DNA of 64,000 nucleotides from an uncultured Bacteroidales bacterium. Its GTDB lineage: Bacteria > Bacteroidota > Bacteroidia > Bacteroidales > P3. The notes beneath the pieces were generated by a model. It did no database searches, had not been told where the DNA came from, and saw only the letters and a program-made list of their open reading frames with translations. The stretch spans positions 124,001 through 188,000 of the forward strand of contig CALUHJ010000001.1 of the NCBI GenBank assembly GCA_944320415.1. Reading direction: 5' to 3'. The translations under genes were made by a program, and so were the position numbers. Positions within the stretch are counted from its first letter, which is position 1. Each line of letters begins with the position of its first letter. Below are positions 28,996 through 37,619 of the stretch, piece by piece.

Positions 28996-29931
28996 TTAGA
29001 CCATTTTCAGGAAAGCTATTTCCTTTTCAGTCAGGAATCTGTATCGACCTCTTGGCAGATCCTTTTTTGTCAATCCTGCAAAGCATACCCTGTCCAGTTT
29101 CTCCACGTTGTAACCGAGAGATTCGAACATACGTCTCACTATTCTGTTTTTCCCAGAGTGCAGTTCCACTCCCACTGTCTTTCTACCGTTTGTGCCTTCC
29201 ACATATTGTATGTCGTCGAATTTGGAAGTTCCATCCTCAAGTTCTACTCCGGACAACAAGGTATTCATGTCATTTTTTGTCAGAGGCTTGTTCAGTTCAA
29301 CATGGTAAACCTTCCTTGCACCGAAAGATGGATGAGTGAGTTTTTTTGTCATCTCTCCGTCGTTTGTGAACAGCAATAATCCCATTGTGTTTCTGTCAAG
29401 TCTTCCCACCGGATATATCCTTTCCCTGCATGCATTTGCAACAAGGCTCATTACCGTTCTGCGTTCCTGTGGATCGTCCATGGTAGTTATGAATCCTTTA
29501 GGCTTGTTAAGAAGAACATATACTTTTCTTTCATTGTTAAGTCTTTTCCCGTCATAGCATACCACATCCGTAGGCTGTACCTTAAAGCCCATCTCGGTAA
29601 TTGTTTTGCCGTTTACGCTTACCAATCCGGTAGCGATAAGTACATCGGCCTCTCTTCTCGAGCATACACCCGAATTGGATATGTATTTGTTCAGTCTTAC
29701 AAGTCCGTTCTCCTTAGGCTTTTTTATCCTGCTTGTTTTCTGGAAAGAGGTAACCCTTTCCTTTCTCTCATGTTCAAAACTTCTGTCCCTTCTTCTTTCT
29801 TCCCTCAAAGGCCTTATCCTTTTTCTTTTTTCGCCTTCGGGTCTTTTTTCAGATTCTTTTTTTTCAAATTTCGGTTTGCCGTCTCTTCTTTCAGGCCTCT
29901 TCCATGCCCTGTTTTCACTTCTTCTTTCCAT
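28996..29931 (-). CDS. RsuA/RluB-type pseudouridine synthase with long basic N-terminal extension
   Basis: A 311-residue rRNA modification enzyme. Residues 1-75 are a low-complexity Arg/Lys/Glu tract (e.g. RKRIRPLREERRRDRS), absent from most bacterial members. An S4 domain follows (VRLNKYISNSGVCSRREADV), then the catalytic domain with 'YPVGRLDRNTMGLLLFTNDG' and catalytic Asp179. It ends 'CFAGLTKKDLPRGRYRFLTE'. This group pseudouridylates 23S (RluB) or 16S (RsuA) rRNA; I favour RluB but cannot decide. The basic tail may add RNA affinity. Confidence 0.92.
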   Translation of the reverse strand: MERRSENRAWKRPERRDGKPKFEKKESEKRPEGEKRKRIRPLREERRRDRSFEHERKERVTSFQKTSRIKKPKENGLVRLNKYISNSGVCSRREADVLIATGLVSVNGKTITEMGFKVQPTDVVCYDGKRLNNERKVYVLLNKPKGFITTMDDPQERRTVMSLVANACRERIYPVGRLDRNTMGLLLFTNDGEMTKKLTHPSFGARKVYHVELNKPLTKNDMNTLLSGVELEDGTSKFDDIQYVEGTNGRKTVGVELHSGKNRIVRRMFESLGYNVEKLDRVCFAGLTKKDLPRGRYRFLTEKEIAFLKMV

Positions 29932-29985
29932 TTCAACAAAAATTAATGTCTGCCGATATTCCCATCGGGTCCGTCCTTATACCTT

Positions 29986-30015
29986 GCTCTTTTCCAAAAA
30001 GAGCGGGCAAAGATA
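29986..30015 (-). promoter_or_regulatory. Promoter box and leader hairpin of the pseudouridine synthase gene
   Basis: TATCTTTG on the minus strand (30008-30015) matches the -7 consensus. A GCTCTTTT/AAAAGAGC hairpin (29986-30004) sits at the start of the predicted leader. The -33 element is not clear. Confidence 0.45.
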
Positions 30016-30090
30016 CGCCAAATAATTTGCGTATTGCATAAAAAACAGTTGTTTAAAACAAAATATTGTGGATTTTCATGTCAAAATGTC

Positions 30091-30098
30091 TATCTTCG
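30091..30098 (+). promoter_or_regulatory. Candidate -7 element for purE
   Basis: TATCTTCG differs from TAnnTTTG by one base and lies 32 bases before the purE ATG. It lies within an upstream-extended open frame, so supports the internal start at 30130. Confidence 0.45.
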
Positions 30099-30129
30099 CA
30101 ATTTGAAATCAAGTTACATATTCATACAA

Positions 30130-30633
30130 ATGGAAGCAAAGGTCAGTATTATCATGGGCAGCACTTCGGATTTACCCGTAATGGAGGCTGCCGCCAAGTT
30201 TTTCGAACAGATGGAGATACCGTTTGAAATCAATGCGCTTTCGGCACACCGTACTCCCAAAGAGGTCGAGGAATTTGCCGTCAATGCCCATAAAAGGGGA
30301 ATCAAGGTTATAATTGCGGGAGCAGGCATGGCTGCTCATCTTCCCGGTGTTATTGCCGCAATGACACCTCTGCCTGTTATAGGAGTTCCAATAAAATCCT
30401 CTCTTGAAGGTATGGATGCGGCTTTGGCCATGATACAGATGCCTCCGGGAATACCTGTTGCCACTGTTGCCATCAACGGTGCTTTGAATGCCGCCGTGCT
30501 TGCCTTGCAGATAATGTCGGTGGGCGATGCTGAATTGCAGCAGAAGGTTATTGGCTACAAGGAGTCGTTGAAGGACAAGATTGTGAAGGCGAATCAGGAA
30601 CTGAAGAAACTCGAATACAGGTACAAGGTATGA
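30130..30633 (+). CDS. purE: N5-carboxyaminoimidazole ribonucleotide mutase (PurE)
   Basis: A 167-residue class I PurE, which converts N5-CAIR to CAIR in purine synthesis. Signature segments are IIMGSTSDLPVMEAAAKFF (start), 'SAHRTPKEVEEFA' near 43, 'IIAGAGMAAHLPGVIAA' near 68, and 'PVIGVPIKSSLEGMDAAL' near 90. The open frame reaches 30034, but the first 32 residues do not belong to the family and overlap the -7 box, so MEAKVSIIMGS at 30130 is used. Its stop overlaps the start of the kinase-deaminase gene (ATGA at 30630-30633). Confidence 0.96.
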   Translation: MEAKVSIIMGSTSDLPVMEAAAKFFEQMEIPFEINALSAHRTPKEVEEFAVNAHKRGIKVIIAGAGMAAHLPGVIAAMTPLPVIGVPIKSSLEGMDAALAMIQMPPGIPVATVAINGALNAAVLALQIMSVGDAELQQKVIGYKESLKDKIVKANQELKKLEYRYKV

Positions 30634-31658
30634 TAATCATAGGCATAACCGGCACTTTGGGTGCAGGCAAGGGTACGATAGTGGAAAAGTTGAAGAAGAG
30701 CGGATTCAAACACTATTCGGTAAGGGATTTTCTTGTCGAGCAGATAAGGCAAAGAGGTCTTGAGGTCAACCGCGACAGTATGAGGGAACTTGCAAACGAG
30801 TTGAGGGAGAAGAACGGTGCCGACTATATTGTCGAGTGTCTTGTAGGCAGGGCCATGGCTCATGGTGACGATTGCGTGATAGAAAGTATAAGAAATCCCA
30901 AGGAGGTGGAAACATTGCGCAGGATAAGGAATTTCCATTTGTTCTCGGTTGATGCCGACATACGTAAAAGATACGACAGGATAAGGTTGCGCAAAAGTTC
31001 TACGGATAACGTGGACTTCGAAACCTTTGTGGAAAATGAGAAAAAGGAAATGTCTTCCGATAATGAAAGCGGTCAGAACCTTTCGGCCTGCATGGCTCTT
31101 GCGGATTTCAGTTTCAACAACGACAACGGCATAGAGGACCTTGACCGTCAGGTGGAGGATGCTCTCAAGAGAATAGAGAAGAAGATGCGGCCTTCATGGG
31201 ATGAATATTTCATGGATTTGGCCAATGCAGCCTCCAAGCGTGCCACTTGTGACAGGGGAAGGAGCGGTTGTGTGATAGTCAAGGACCGTCAGGTGTTGGT
31301 TACGGGTTATGTCGGTTCGCCGAGAGGTCTTGCTCATTGCGACGATGTGGGACATCTGTTCAGGAAGATGATAAATGATGACGGCAGTATCAGCACCCAT
31401 TGTGTCAGAACGGTGCATGCTGAGCAGAATGCAATATGTCAGGCGGCAAGAAGAGGGATTGCTCTTGATGGAGCAACTCTGTATTGCAGAATGACTCCTT
31501 GCAGGACGTGTGCAATGCTTATAATAAATTGCGGCATAAGTCGTGTGGTATGTCAGATGAAATATCATGCAGGGGCGGAATCGGAAGAGATGCTCCGACA
31601 AGCGGGAATACAGTTGGAGTTCTTTTGTGATCAGGTCCTTAAATACGATAAACAATAA
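30630..31658 (+). CDS. P-loop kinase-like / dCMP deaminase fusion
   Basis: A 342-residue two-domain protein. Residues 1-175 look like a P-loop nucleotide or dephospho-CoA kinase: GTLGAGKG (8-15), 'HYSVRDFLVEQIRQRG', 'VIESIRNPKEVETLRR'. Residues 190-335 form a zinc-dependent deoxycytidylate deaminase: His263 and Glu265 in HAEQNAIC, and Cys291 and Cys294 in PCRTCAM. The deaminase would convert dCMP to dUMP, feeding dTTP synthesis. A degenerate kinase-like N-terminus is known in yeast Dcd1, and a P-loop domain occurs in anti-phage dCTP deaminases (AvcD), but here the P-loop looks intact and the gene is coupled to purE. A hairpin terminator follows. Confidence 0.88.
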   Translation: MIIIGITGTLGAGKGTIVEKLKKSGFKHYSVRDFLVEQIRQRGLEVNRDSMRELANELREKNGADYIVECLVGRAMAHGDDCVIESIRNPKEVETLRRIRNFHLFSVDADIRKRYDRIRLRKSSTDNVDFETFVENEKKEMSSDNESGQNLSACMALADFSFNNDNGIEDLDRQVEDALKRIEKKMRPSWDEYFMDLANAASKRATCDRGRSGCVIVKDRQVLVTGYVGSPRGLAHCDDVGHLFRKMINDDGSISTHCVRTVHAEQNAICQAARRGIALDGATLYCRMTPCRTCAMLIINCGISRVVCQMKYHAGAESEEMLRQAGIQLEFFCDQVLKYDKQ

Positions 31659-31704
31659 AGGATAACCTATGATATCCTTTGTGTTTTGTCATTGAAAAAT
31701 GTTT

Positions 31705-31751
31705 TCTGAATCCGTTTTCTTCTCTTTTGAAAAGAAGAAAACGGATTCAGA
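31705..31751 (+). terminator. Long hairpin after the kinase-deaminase gene
   Basis: A 19-base perfect stem (TCTGAATCCGTTTTCTTCT) with a 9-base loop lies about 46 bases after the stop. Part of its sequence recurs at 63617-63664. The rest of the 409-base gap 31659-32067 holds A/T-rich DNA with a weak promoter and no gene that I can see. Confidence 0.7.
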
Positions 31752-31940
31752 TTTCATTTTTTCTTTTCAAGTTTTGTTTCATGTATGTTTTTAACGTGTG
31801 TTGTGACCATTAAAGATGCCTGAAACCGGTCATTTGATCTTATGCTAAATTATGCTGGTTAACTTGCTAAGTATTTAATGGGTTAAATCGAGATGTAACG
31901 AAGTGTTAATACGTTAATGATACAAAAAATAAAAAAACAT

Positions 31941-31969
31941 TTTTGTCGTTATATAAGCAAATGTCTTTG
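31941..31969 (+). promoter_or_regulatory. Weak promoter candidate for the outer-membrane protein gene
   Basis: TTTTG at 31941-31945 and TGTCTTTG at 31962-31969 (one mismatch to the -7 consensus, 16-base spacing). It would give a leader of roughly 90 nt containing a small TCCGG/CCGGA hairpin. Confidence 0.35.
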
Positions 31970-32067
31970 TGCCGTAATTGATATGACTGCCGGCATGTAT
32001 CCAATCACGGTAGGAGTGTCCGGATGGACCGGATATTATATTTTATAATAACAAATAAAAGTAGCAT

Positions 32068-32730
32068 ATGGATATGTTGAACGTAAAAAAGATTGTAAGA
32101 TGCTGTGCGATAGCTGTGGCGATTCTGTTTACTGTACAGACAAACGCACAAAACAGAAGCGTGGATTTTGTCGCACAATTGTCTTTCGGACATGTCGGAT
32201 ATTTGTCACCGAGCAATCTGTCGGTAATCAATCCGTCTCAAAGCGATATCAATTCCTTGGGAATAGACTTGAAAGCCGGTGTGAGGTTCAAATGCGACCT
32301 GACTGTCAAGGCAGGGTTCTCAACGCTCGGCGGAACGGAGTTCTATTACAATGACCGAACAAGAGAAAGCGCGGGGACTTATTATGCGAATTTGGAGTTG
32401 GGAAAGGATTTCAGGATAAACTCCTGGATTGTTTCACCGGCAATAGGTGTGGGTTTTATTGGCTACACCAGCAATGTAATTGCGAACAAATTGGAAAACG
32501 ATTTCAACGGCACGGGCTTTGGAGCTAACACGGAACTCTCAATAGCGTATTGTCTGAACGAACATTTTGCAATCAAAGCCTCCGTGGGAGCGATATACGG
32601 CTCAATAACAAACCTGAAGACAAGTCGGAACAACGAAATAAGTAGAGAGGCTTTGGACACATTCAACCATTTCGGCAATTATTCCATCTTTGCCGGCAAA
32701 TGTACTCTCGGAGTGGAGGTCTGTCTATAA
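32068..32730 (+). CDS. Small outer-membrane beta-barrel protein
   Basis: A 220-residue exported protein. The signal peptide ends at QTNAQ (about residue 28). The rest shows alternating hydrophobic strands with aromatic girdles: 'DFVAQLSFGHVGYLS', 'GIDLKAGVRFKCDLTVKAGF', 'YANLELGKDFRI', 'VSPAIGVGFIGYTS', 'FAIKASVGAIYGSI' and 'KCTLGVEVCL'. This fits an eight- to ten-stranded outer-membrane barrel of the OmpX/OmpW or PorT-like size class. No enzyme motif is seen. Translation could also start at the Met at 32074. A strong terminator follows. Confidence 0.78.
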   Translation: MDMLNVKKIVRCCAIAVAILFTVQTNAQNRSVDFVAQLSFGHVGYLSPSNLSVINPSQSDINSLGIDLKAGVRFKCDLTVKAGFSTLGGTEFYYNDRTRESAGTYYANLELGKDFRINSWIVSPAIGVGFIGYTSNVIANKLENDFNGTGFGANTELSIAYCLNEHFAIKASVGAIYGSITNLKTSRNNEISREALDTFNHFGNYSIFAGKCTLGVEVCL

Positions 32731-32748
32731 AGATAAAACACCTCAAAC

Positions 32749-32795
32749 AAAAAACAAGGGACCCGAAACTAAAAACGTTGTCCCTTGTTTTTTTA
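32749..32795 (+). terminator. Terminator after the outer-membrane protein gene
   Basis: AAAACAAGGGAC and its complement form a 12-base stem with a 17-base loop, followed by a T-tract. The A-tract on the other side would also suit the convergent stress-protein gene, although that gene ends about 125 bases away. Confidence 0.85.
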
Positions 32796-32919
32796 TATTG
32801 TCGCAAAAGTGCATGGATTCCTCGGATTCGTGACAGTGAAATGCTTGTTTTTCAAGGCATATTCGCTACCGTTTTATCCTTATTATTCTTTAAGGTCTTA
32901 CATTTGCATCGGAATGATA

Positions 32920-33780
32920 TTAAAGGAATCTGGCATTCATCCCCGTCTTCCGCAAAGGAACGCAAAGCACGGGTATTCTGGCATAGCGGACAACGTCCTG
33001 ACTTCTGGAGTCTATGTTGAATTCTGTTGATTCGTCTCTTCCCATTACCATAACTATGTCAACCTCGTTTTCCGGATTGTTCATGTATTTTATGGTCTCG
33101 TCTGCAAAGTCCTTGCCTGTTTCCAGTCTGTCCAGCATGACCAGTTTGCATTCTATGCCTTTCGTTTCTATGAATTCCTTGGTATTGTTGCTTATTTGTT
33201 TTACTTTGAATTTTGTTTCCTCGTCCGAATCCCACACACCGGAAATGATTGTTATCTTTGCACCGAAATGTTTTGCCCATGCCACCGCATCGGCGACTTT
33301 TTGTCTGCTGCTAAGGTACAGTTCTATCGGTATTAATATGTTTTTTACAGGTCTCGGATCCAAATCCACCGAAAGAACAAGCAATGGCACGGTAGCAGTT
33401 CTTATCAGACGGTGGGTGTTGGCACCTATGGATTTGTCCGATACGTTTGCCGTCGCCATGATTACGAGGTCTATTTCATTTTCCTGGCAGAATTCGTTTA
33501 TCTCCTTTGTTATCCTTCCTTTTCGCAGATTTGTCTTGATGTCTATTCCGTATATCTCGTTTATGTTTTTTCCAACCAACGGAAGTCTTGCCTTGACACA
33601 GTTTTCCAGATCCTCGTCCCTTGAAGAGAAAAGCTTGGAAATGAATCCGCTTTCTTCAATCACGTGCAACAATTCTACCTTGGAATTATCGTGAAACAGG
33701 TATTTTGAAAACTTCAGACATACATTAAGTGAAAAATCGTTGAAGTCCGTTATCACAAGTATCTTTTCATATAAACTCAT
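32920..33780 (-). CDS. Tandem universal stress protein
   Basis: A 286-residue protein made of two UspA-like domains. The first (1-140) begins MSLYEKILVITDFNDFSLNV and includes 'EIDLVIMATANVSDKSIGAN' and 'TATVPLLVLSVD'. The second (145-286) begins 'VKNILIPIELYLSSRQKVAD' and ends 'VVRYARIPVLCVPL'. The first domain keeps a G-x2-G-x9-S/T-like ATP loop only partly ('GANTHRLIRTATVPLL'); the second is more divergent. Such proteins appear under stress or growth arrest; the partner is unknown. It diverges from the GH16-like lipoprotein gene. Confidence 0.9.
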   Translation of the reverse strand: MSLYEKILVITDFNDFSLNVCLKFSKYLFHDNSKVELLHVIEESGFISKLFSSRDEDLENCVKARLPLVGKNINEIYGIDIKTNLRKGRITKEINEFCQENEIDLVIMATANVSDKSIGANTHRLIRTATVPLLVLSVDLDPRPVKNILIPIELYLSSRQKVADAVAWAKHFGAKITIISGVWDSDEETKFKVKQISNNTKEFIETKGIECKLVMLDRLETGKDFADETIKYMNNPENEVDIVMVMGRDESTEFNIDSRSQDVVRYARIPVLCVPLRKTGMNARFL

Positions 33781-33842
33781 AAACCGTTCTGTTTTTTACC
33801 ATATCTAATAACACCAAAACGAGGTCAAATGTTGCGTAAAAG

Positions 33843-33872
33843 TTGTGAAGTCAAAAAAAAATTATAAATTTG
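33843..33872 (+). promoter_or_regulatory. Promoter of the glycosidase pair
   Basis: TTG at 33843-33845 and TAAATTTG at 33865-33872, 19 bases apart. It overlaps an upstream in-frame start (33870), which therefore cannot be used. Confidence 0.75.
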
Positions 33873-33902
33873 CCATCATTGATATTGAAAAAAATTAAAA
33901 TC

Positions 33903-35840
33903 ATGAACTTGTACAAGTTGTTTTTTTTGTCTTTGACGGTATTTTGTGTCGCGGGTTGCGGCAAGTTTAATGAAAGGATTTCAGGATTTGACCCGATGAG
34001 CAATTTACCCGGTTCGGATACGGTGATGATTCAGATGCAGCTTGATGATGCGGTATTCAACGGCATAGTGTTGCCTGCCAAGGATGACTTTTTCGTTTTT
34101 AATGCTGACATAAGACAGTCTGAGGGAGAGAAACTGTACTACAAGATATATTATCAGAACGAGAGTTACAAGTTTGAGGAAGACCGTCCGGAGGCATCGG
34201 AGAATTTTTACGGTTCATGGGAAGATACAGGAACGGGTTTCAAACCGGTTGAGAACGGAGTTGTTAAGGACAGTTTCCGGATAGTGGGCAATCCTCGTAA
34301 CGAGAAAAAGTATTTTGGCAAGCAGACTCCCAAACCAGTTACGGATGAAGAAATAGAAAGTGTGATTAAAAGAATGAAGAACGACCCAAAATGGATGCCG
34401 TGGATTGTGAGAAAGTCAAAAGAGGAGAAGATTTCCCTCAGGGAGCAGATGGTAAGGGATGCTCTTTGGGTCATAAAGCTTGACGGAGAAGGTGAAGGCG
34501 AGTTTAACCGAAGGGAAAGGAGAAATCCGCGAACAGGCATATACAGGTTCATGCTGGTTGTGGCAACCGAACAGGCTCTTGAAAAGATTCCGGACTACAT
34601 AAAGGATATATCCTTGCAGGATGACAACAATGAGTTCGTAAATCCTTTCTCCTTTTTCCGAAAAAGGAGAGACGGGGTTAGTGTGCTTGTGTCGGACAGA
34701 GTTCTGAAAACAAGGGCCGTATTGACCCCTGAAAGAGGGGTATTTGTCGACAGGTTGAAGTATCCGGGAAAGGATTTCAAGATATGCGATACCAATTTTC
34801 TTGTCGGACAGGATGAAGAGCTTTACTATCATTCTCTTTTCGAACAGTATTTCCACGATATAAACAAGAACGAGCAGTTGAATCAGATTCCTTGTATTGC
34901 CGATGTTGAAAAGGGAGGATACACTCTTGAGGATTATGTCAGGGGTGACAGTGTTTATCCGGCCAATAGCAGGATTGTAATGCATCCGAGCAATACGCTT
35001 TATCCCGCAAGTACAATATCGGTGTCAAGGGACAGTTCCTACATAAGGATATTCAATCCAGGTAACAGGGATTTGAAGCAGGCGAAAAAGGAGAACGTGG
35101 GCATAAGGGCGAGAGTGGGTTTCAGCTACGGCAAATACAGGGCCAAGATAAAATTCGCGCAACTTGTCAATTCCCACGGGGTATGGACAGGGCTTACCAA
35201 CGCCTTCTGGCTGGCTTATCAGAGCAACAGTCCGTGGAACGACAGAAGGATATGCAGCAAGGAAGGTTATGTGATACACAGCAAGAATGATTATGAGGCT
35301 CAAAGGGAGAAAACAAGCAATTATTCCGAGATAGACATAGAGATGATAAAAACCTCGAAGCTTTGGCCTGGAGAGGACACATCCTATTACACACCTTTCG
35401 GAAGCAGGGAATTTGTCCTTGCCTGCACCAACTGGGATCTTGCCTGTCCGGTTCCAAAGAATTTCCACACAGGATGGATCATTCCGTTGAAATACGGTGA
35501 CAATACCTTTAAGTTGCATCGCTGGAGCCGGACATATAGGGCTATAACATCGAGAGTAGGTCTTGACGCCGAGATATTCGACAGGGATTATTACTATTTC
35601 GAGATAGAATGGAAGCCCGACGAGATAATATGGAGAGCCGGACCGAGTCCGGACAAGATGTATGTTGTGGGATACATGAATGAGGACGTGACAAGTATAC
35701 CGAATAATCAGATGAACACCATAGTCACTCAGGAGTTCCATTATTCCAAATGGTGGCTTCCGGAGTTGTTCAAGCAGGAATTGATACCTTTCCCTGAAAA
35801 CAATCTTGAGGGCAGGGTTTACGAAATAGTCATAGAATAG
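33903..35840 (+). CDS. GH16-like glycoside hydrolase lipoprotein
   Basis: A 645-residue lipoprotein. The lipobox is VAGC with Cys18. Residues 20-360 form an N-terminal region that I do not recognise. From about 375 a jelly-roll domain resembles GH16 beta-glycanases: 'RARVGFSYGKYRAKIKFAQL', 'GVWTGLTNAFWLAYQ', the catalytic motif EIDIE (Glu476, Asp478, Glu480), and 'YYYFEIEWKPDEIIWRAG'. GH16 enzymes cut beta-1,3/1,4-glucans, galactans and keratan-like chains; the substrate cannot be read here. It is directly followed, without a gap, by a GH29 fucosidase, suggesting that both attack the same fucosylated polymer. No SusC/SusD genes are present. Confidence 0.75.
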   Translation: MNLYKLFFLSLTVFCVAGCGKFNERISGFDPMSNLPGSDTVMIQMQLDDAVFNGIVLPAKDDFFVFNADIRQSEGEKLYYKIYYQNESYKFEEDRPEASENFYGSWEDTGTGFKPVENGVVKDSFRIVGNPRNEKKYFGKQTPKPVTDEEIESVIKRMKNDPKWMPWIVRKSKEEKISLREQMVRDALWVIKLDGEGEGEFNRRERRNPRTGIYRFMLVVATEQALEKIPDYIKDISLQDDNNEFVNPFSFFRKRRDGVSVLVSDRVLKTRAVLTPERGVFVDRLKYPGKDFKICDTNFLVGQDEELYYHSLFEQYFHDINKNEQLNQIPCIADVEKGGYTLEDYVRGDSVYPANSRIVMHPSNTLYPASTISVSRDSSYIRIFNPGNRDLKQAKKENVGIRARVGFSYGKYRAKIKFAQLVNSHGVWTGLTNAFWLAYQSNSPWNDRRICSKEGYVIHSKNDYEAQREKTSNYSEIDIEMIKTSKLWPGEDTSYYTPFGSREFVLACTNWDLACPVPKNFHTGWIIPLKYGDNTFKLHRWSRTYRAITSRVGLDAEIFDRDYYYFEIEWKPDEIIWRAGPSPDKMYVVGYMNEDVTSIPNNQMNTIVTQEFHYSKWWLPELFKQELIPFPENNLEGRVYEIVIE

Positions 35841-37601
35841 ATGAGGTTCAAAGATTTGAAAAAAAGTTTTTTACTGTTGTTTTTGCTTTCCTTTGGTTTT
35901 GGTGTGCACTCTCAGGACAGCTTGAATCACAGATTTGACGGCCGGATTTATCCTCAGTGGTTTTCCGATGCCAAGTTGGGAATATTCGTGCATTACGGTC
36001 TGTACAGCATACCTTCTTACAGTGGTAAGGAACAGTATGCCGAATGGTTTTACAAGGGGCTTATATCCGGGGACAGTCTGAGGATAAAGTTCCAGAAAGA
36101 TGTTTATGGAGAGGATTTCGAATATGAAGACTACAAGGATATATTCAAGGCGGAACTGTTCGATGCCCGTCAGTGGGCGTCCCTTTTCAAGCGTTCGGGA
36201 GCGAAGTACGTAATCTTCACTTCAAAACATCATGACGGATATTGCATGTGGGACAGTAAATATGCCAAGGGATGGTCGAGTGCCACCACCATGCCGAAAA
36301 GGGATTTTTGCAGGGAATTGACCGATGCGGTAAGGGAACAGGGACTTAGGATGGGCTTGTATTATTCTTTGACGGAGTGGAACAACCCCTTGTATCGTTG
36401 GACTGTTGACACCAACAAGAGTATAAATGAATATGTCACCAGACATCTGCATCCTCAGTTCAAGGAACTGGTAGATGAATTCATGCCATCGGTCATATTT
36501 TCCGACGGGGACTGGGACTTCGACTACAATGCTTTCGGAAGCAACGACCTTGTCGCCTATTATTACGATAAGGTTGGTCCGGAGGCCATAGTGAACGACA
36601 GATGGGGCAAAGGATTCAATCACGGCTACAAGACTCCCGAATATAGTGGAGGAATAGAGGAAAAGACCATTCCATGGGCAGAGTGCAGAGGGCTCAGCCG
36701 TTCTTTCGGGTTGAATCGCAATGTGGATTTGGAAAGTTATATGAGCAGTGATGAACTGATAAGGCATTTTGTCCGTTTGGTTGCGGCAGGAGGTGGTCTT
36801 ACTATAAACGTGGGGCCTAGTGCGGACGGACAGATTCCGTTGTTGCAGCAGGAACGTCTTTTGGATCTTGGTCACTGGCTTGAGGTTAACGGTGAGGCGG
36901 TGTATGGGAGCAGGCCGCATTTGGTGAACGAAGAGTGTTATGAAATGGTTGCCATCAGGTCCGATAAAGAGATAGATTTCGATTGGGTGAGAAATTCTCC
37001 AGCGAGGAATATGCCGGAGGATGACTTCAGCATAAGTTGGCATACGGACATAGTGCCTTTGAAAACCGAAAAGTACAAGATATATTTGCAGGCCGATGAC
37101 AATGCTGCTCTTGTCATAAGGGATGAAAAGGGAAAGGCTGTTTTGAGGCTTGCTTCCGAAAAGGAGGAAGTTGCGGGACAGGTTAGGTTGAAGAAAAACA
37201 AGACGTATCGTTTTGAACTGATTTATCAGGAAAAAGATCTTGAAGCTAAGGTTCGGCTTTGTTGGGAAAGCAGATCCATTCCAAAGCAAAGCATAAAGTC
37301 TGATAATTGGAAAGGAGAGATGAACTGGGAACAGCCTTATGTCTGCTTTACCCAAAATGGAGACAACCTGTATGCCATCTCTCTTGAAAGAATAAGTGAC
37401 AACATTAGTTGTGGTTTGGACAGAATGCCTTCCGATGACATGAAGGTGTTCATTTTGTGCAGGGATGAAGTGAAAGAAATACCGTGGCAGTACAATCCTG
37501 TGAGAAGAAGGATAAAGCTTGACACTTCGACTATAAGTCCAAAGGACATAAGTACAAAAGGGGCGTGGGTCTTCAGACTGGAGGATTATTTCAGACATTG
37601 A
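35841..37601 (+). CDS. Exported GH29 alpha-L-fucosidase with PA14-like domain
   Basis: A 586-residue enzyme with a signal peptide (ending VHSQ near residue 25). The GH29 barrel is marked by 'WFSDAKLGIFVHYGLYSIPS', 'YVIFTSKHHDGYCMWDS' near 131-147, 'GLYYSLTEWNNPLY', the likely nucleophile Asp222 in 'SVIFSDGDWDF', and 'AAGGGLTINVGPSADGQIP'. Around residues 395-480 lies a PA14-like carbohydrate-binding sandwich ('SISWHTDIVPLKTEKYKIYL', 'QADDNAALVIRDEKG'). It releases terminal L-fucose, e.g. from mucin glycans or fucosylated polysaccharides. Its ATG follows the stop of the GH16-like gene immediately, so the two are co-translated. Confidence 0.93.
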   Translation: MRFKDLKKSFLLLFLLSFGFGVHSQDSLNHRFDGRIYPQWFSDAKLGIFVHYGLYSIPSYSGKEQYAEWFYKGLISGDSLRIKFQKDVYGEDFEYEDYKDIFKAELFDARQWASLFKRSGAKYVIFTSKHHDGYCMWDSKYAKGWSSATTMPKRDFCRELTDAVREQGLRMGLYYSLTEWNNPLYRWTVDTNKSINEYVTRHLHPQFKELVDEFMPSVIFSDGDWDFDYNAFGSNDLVAYYYDKVGPEAIVNDRWGKGFNHGYKTPEYSGGIEEKTIPWAECRGLSRSFGLNRNVDLESYMSSDELIRHFVRLVAAGGGLTINVGPSADGQIPLLQQERLLDLGHWLEVNGEAVYGSRPHLVNEECYEMVAIRSDKEIDFDWVRNSPARNMPEDDFSISWHTDIVPLKTEKYKIYLQADDNAALVIRDEKGKAVLRLASEKEEVAGQVRLKKNKTYRFELIYQEKDLEAKVRLCWESRSIPKQSIKSDNWKGEMNWEQPYVCFTQNGDNLYAISLERISDNISCGLDRMPSDDMKVFILCRDEVKEIPWQYNPVRRRIKLDTSTISPKDISTKGAWVFRLEDYFRH

Positions 37602-37619
37602 TTTGATTTCGCGTAACTT

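Noticed and set aside
36222..37598. A 458-codon antisense frame in the fucosidase gene
   Set aside because: The plus-strand frame has complete GH29 motifs; the antisense product has no domain logic.
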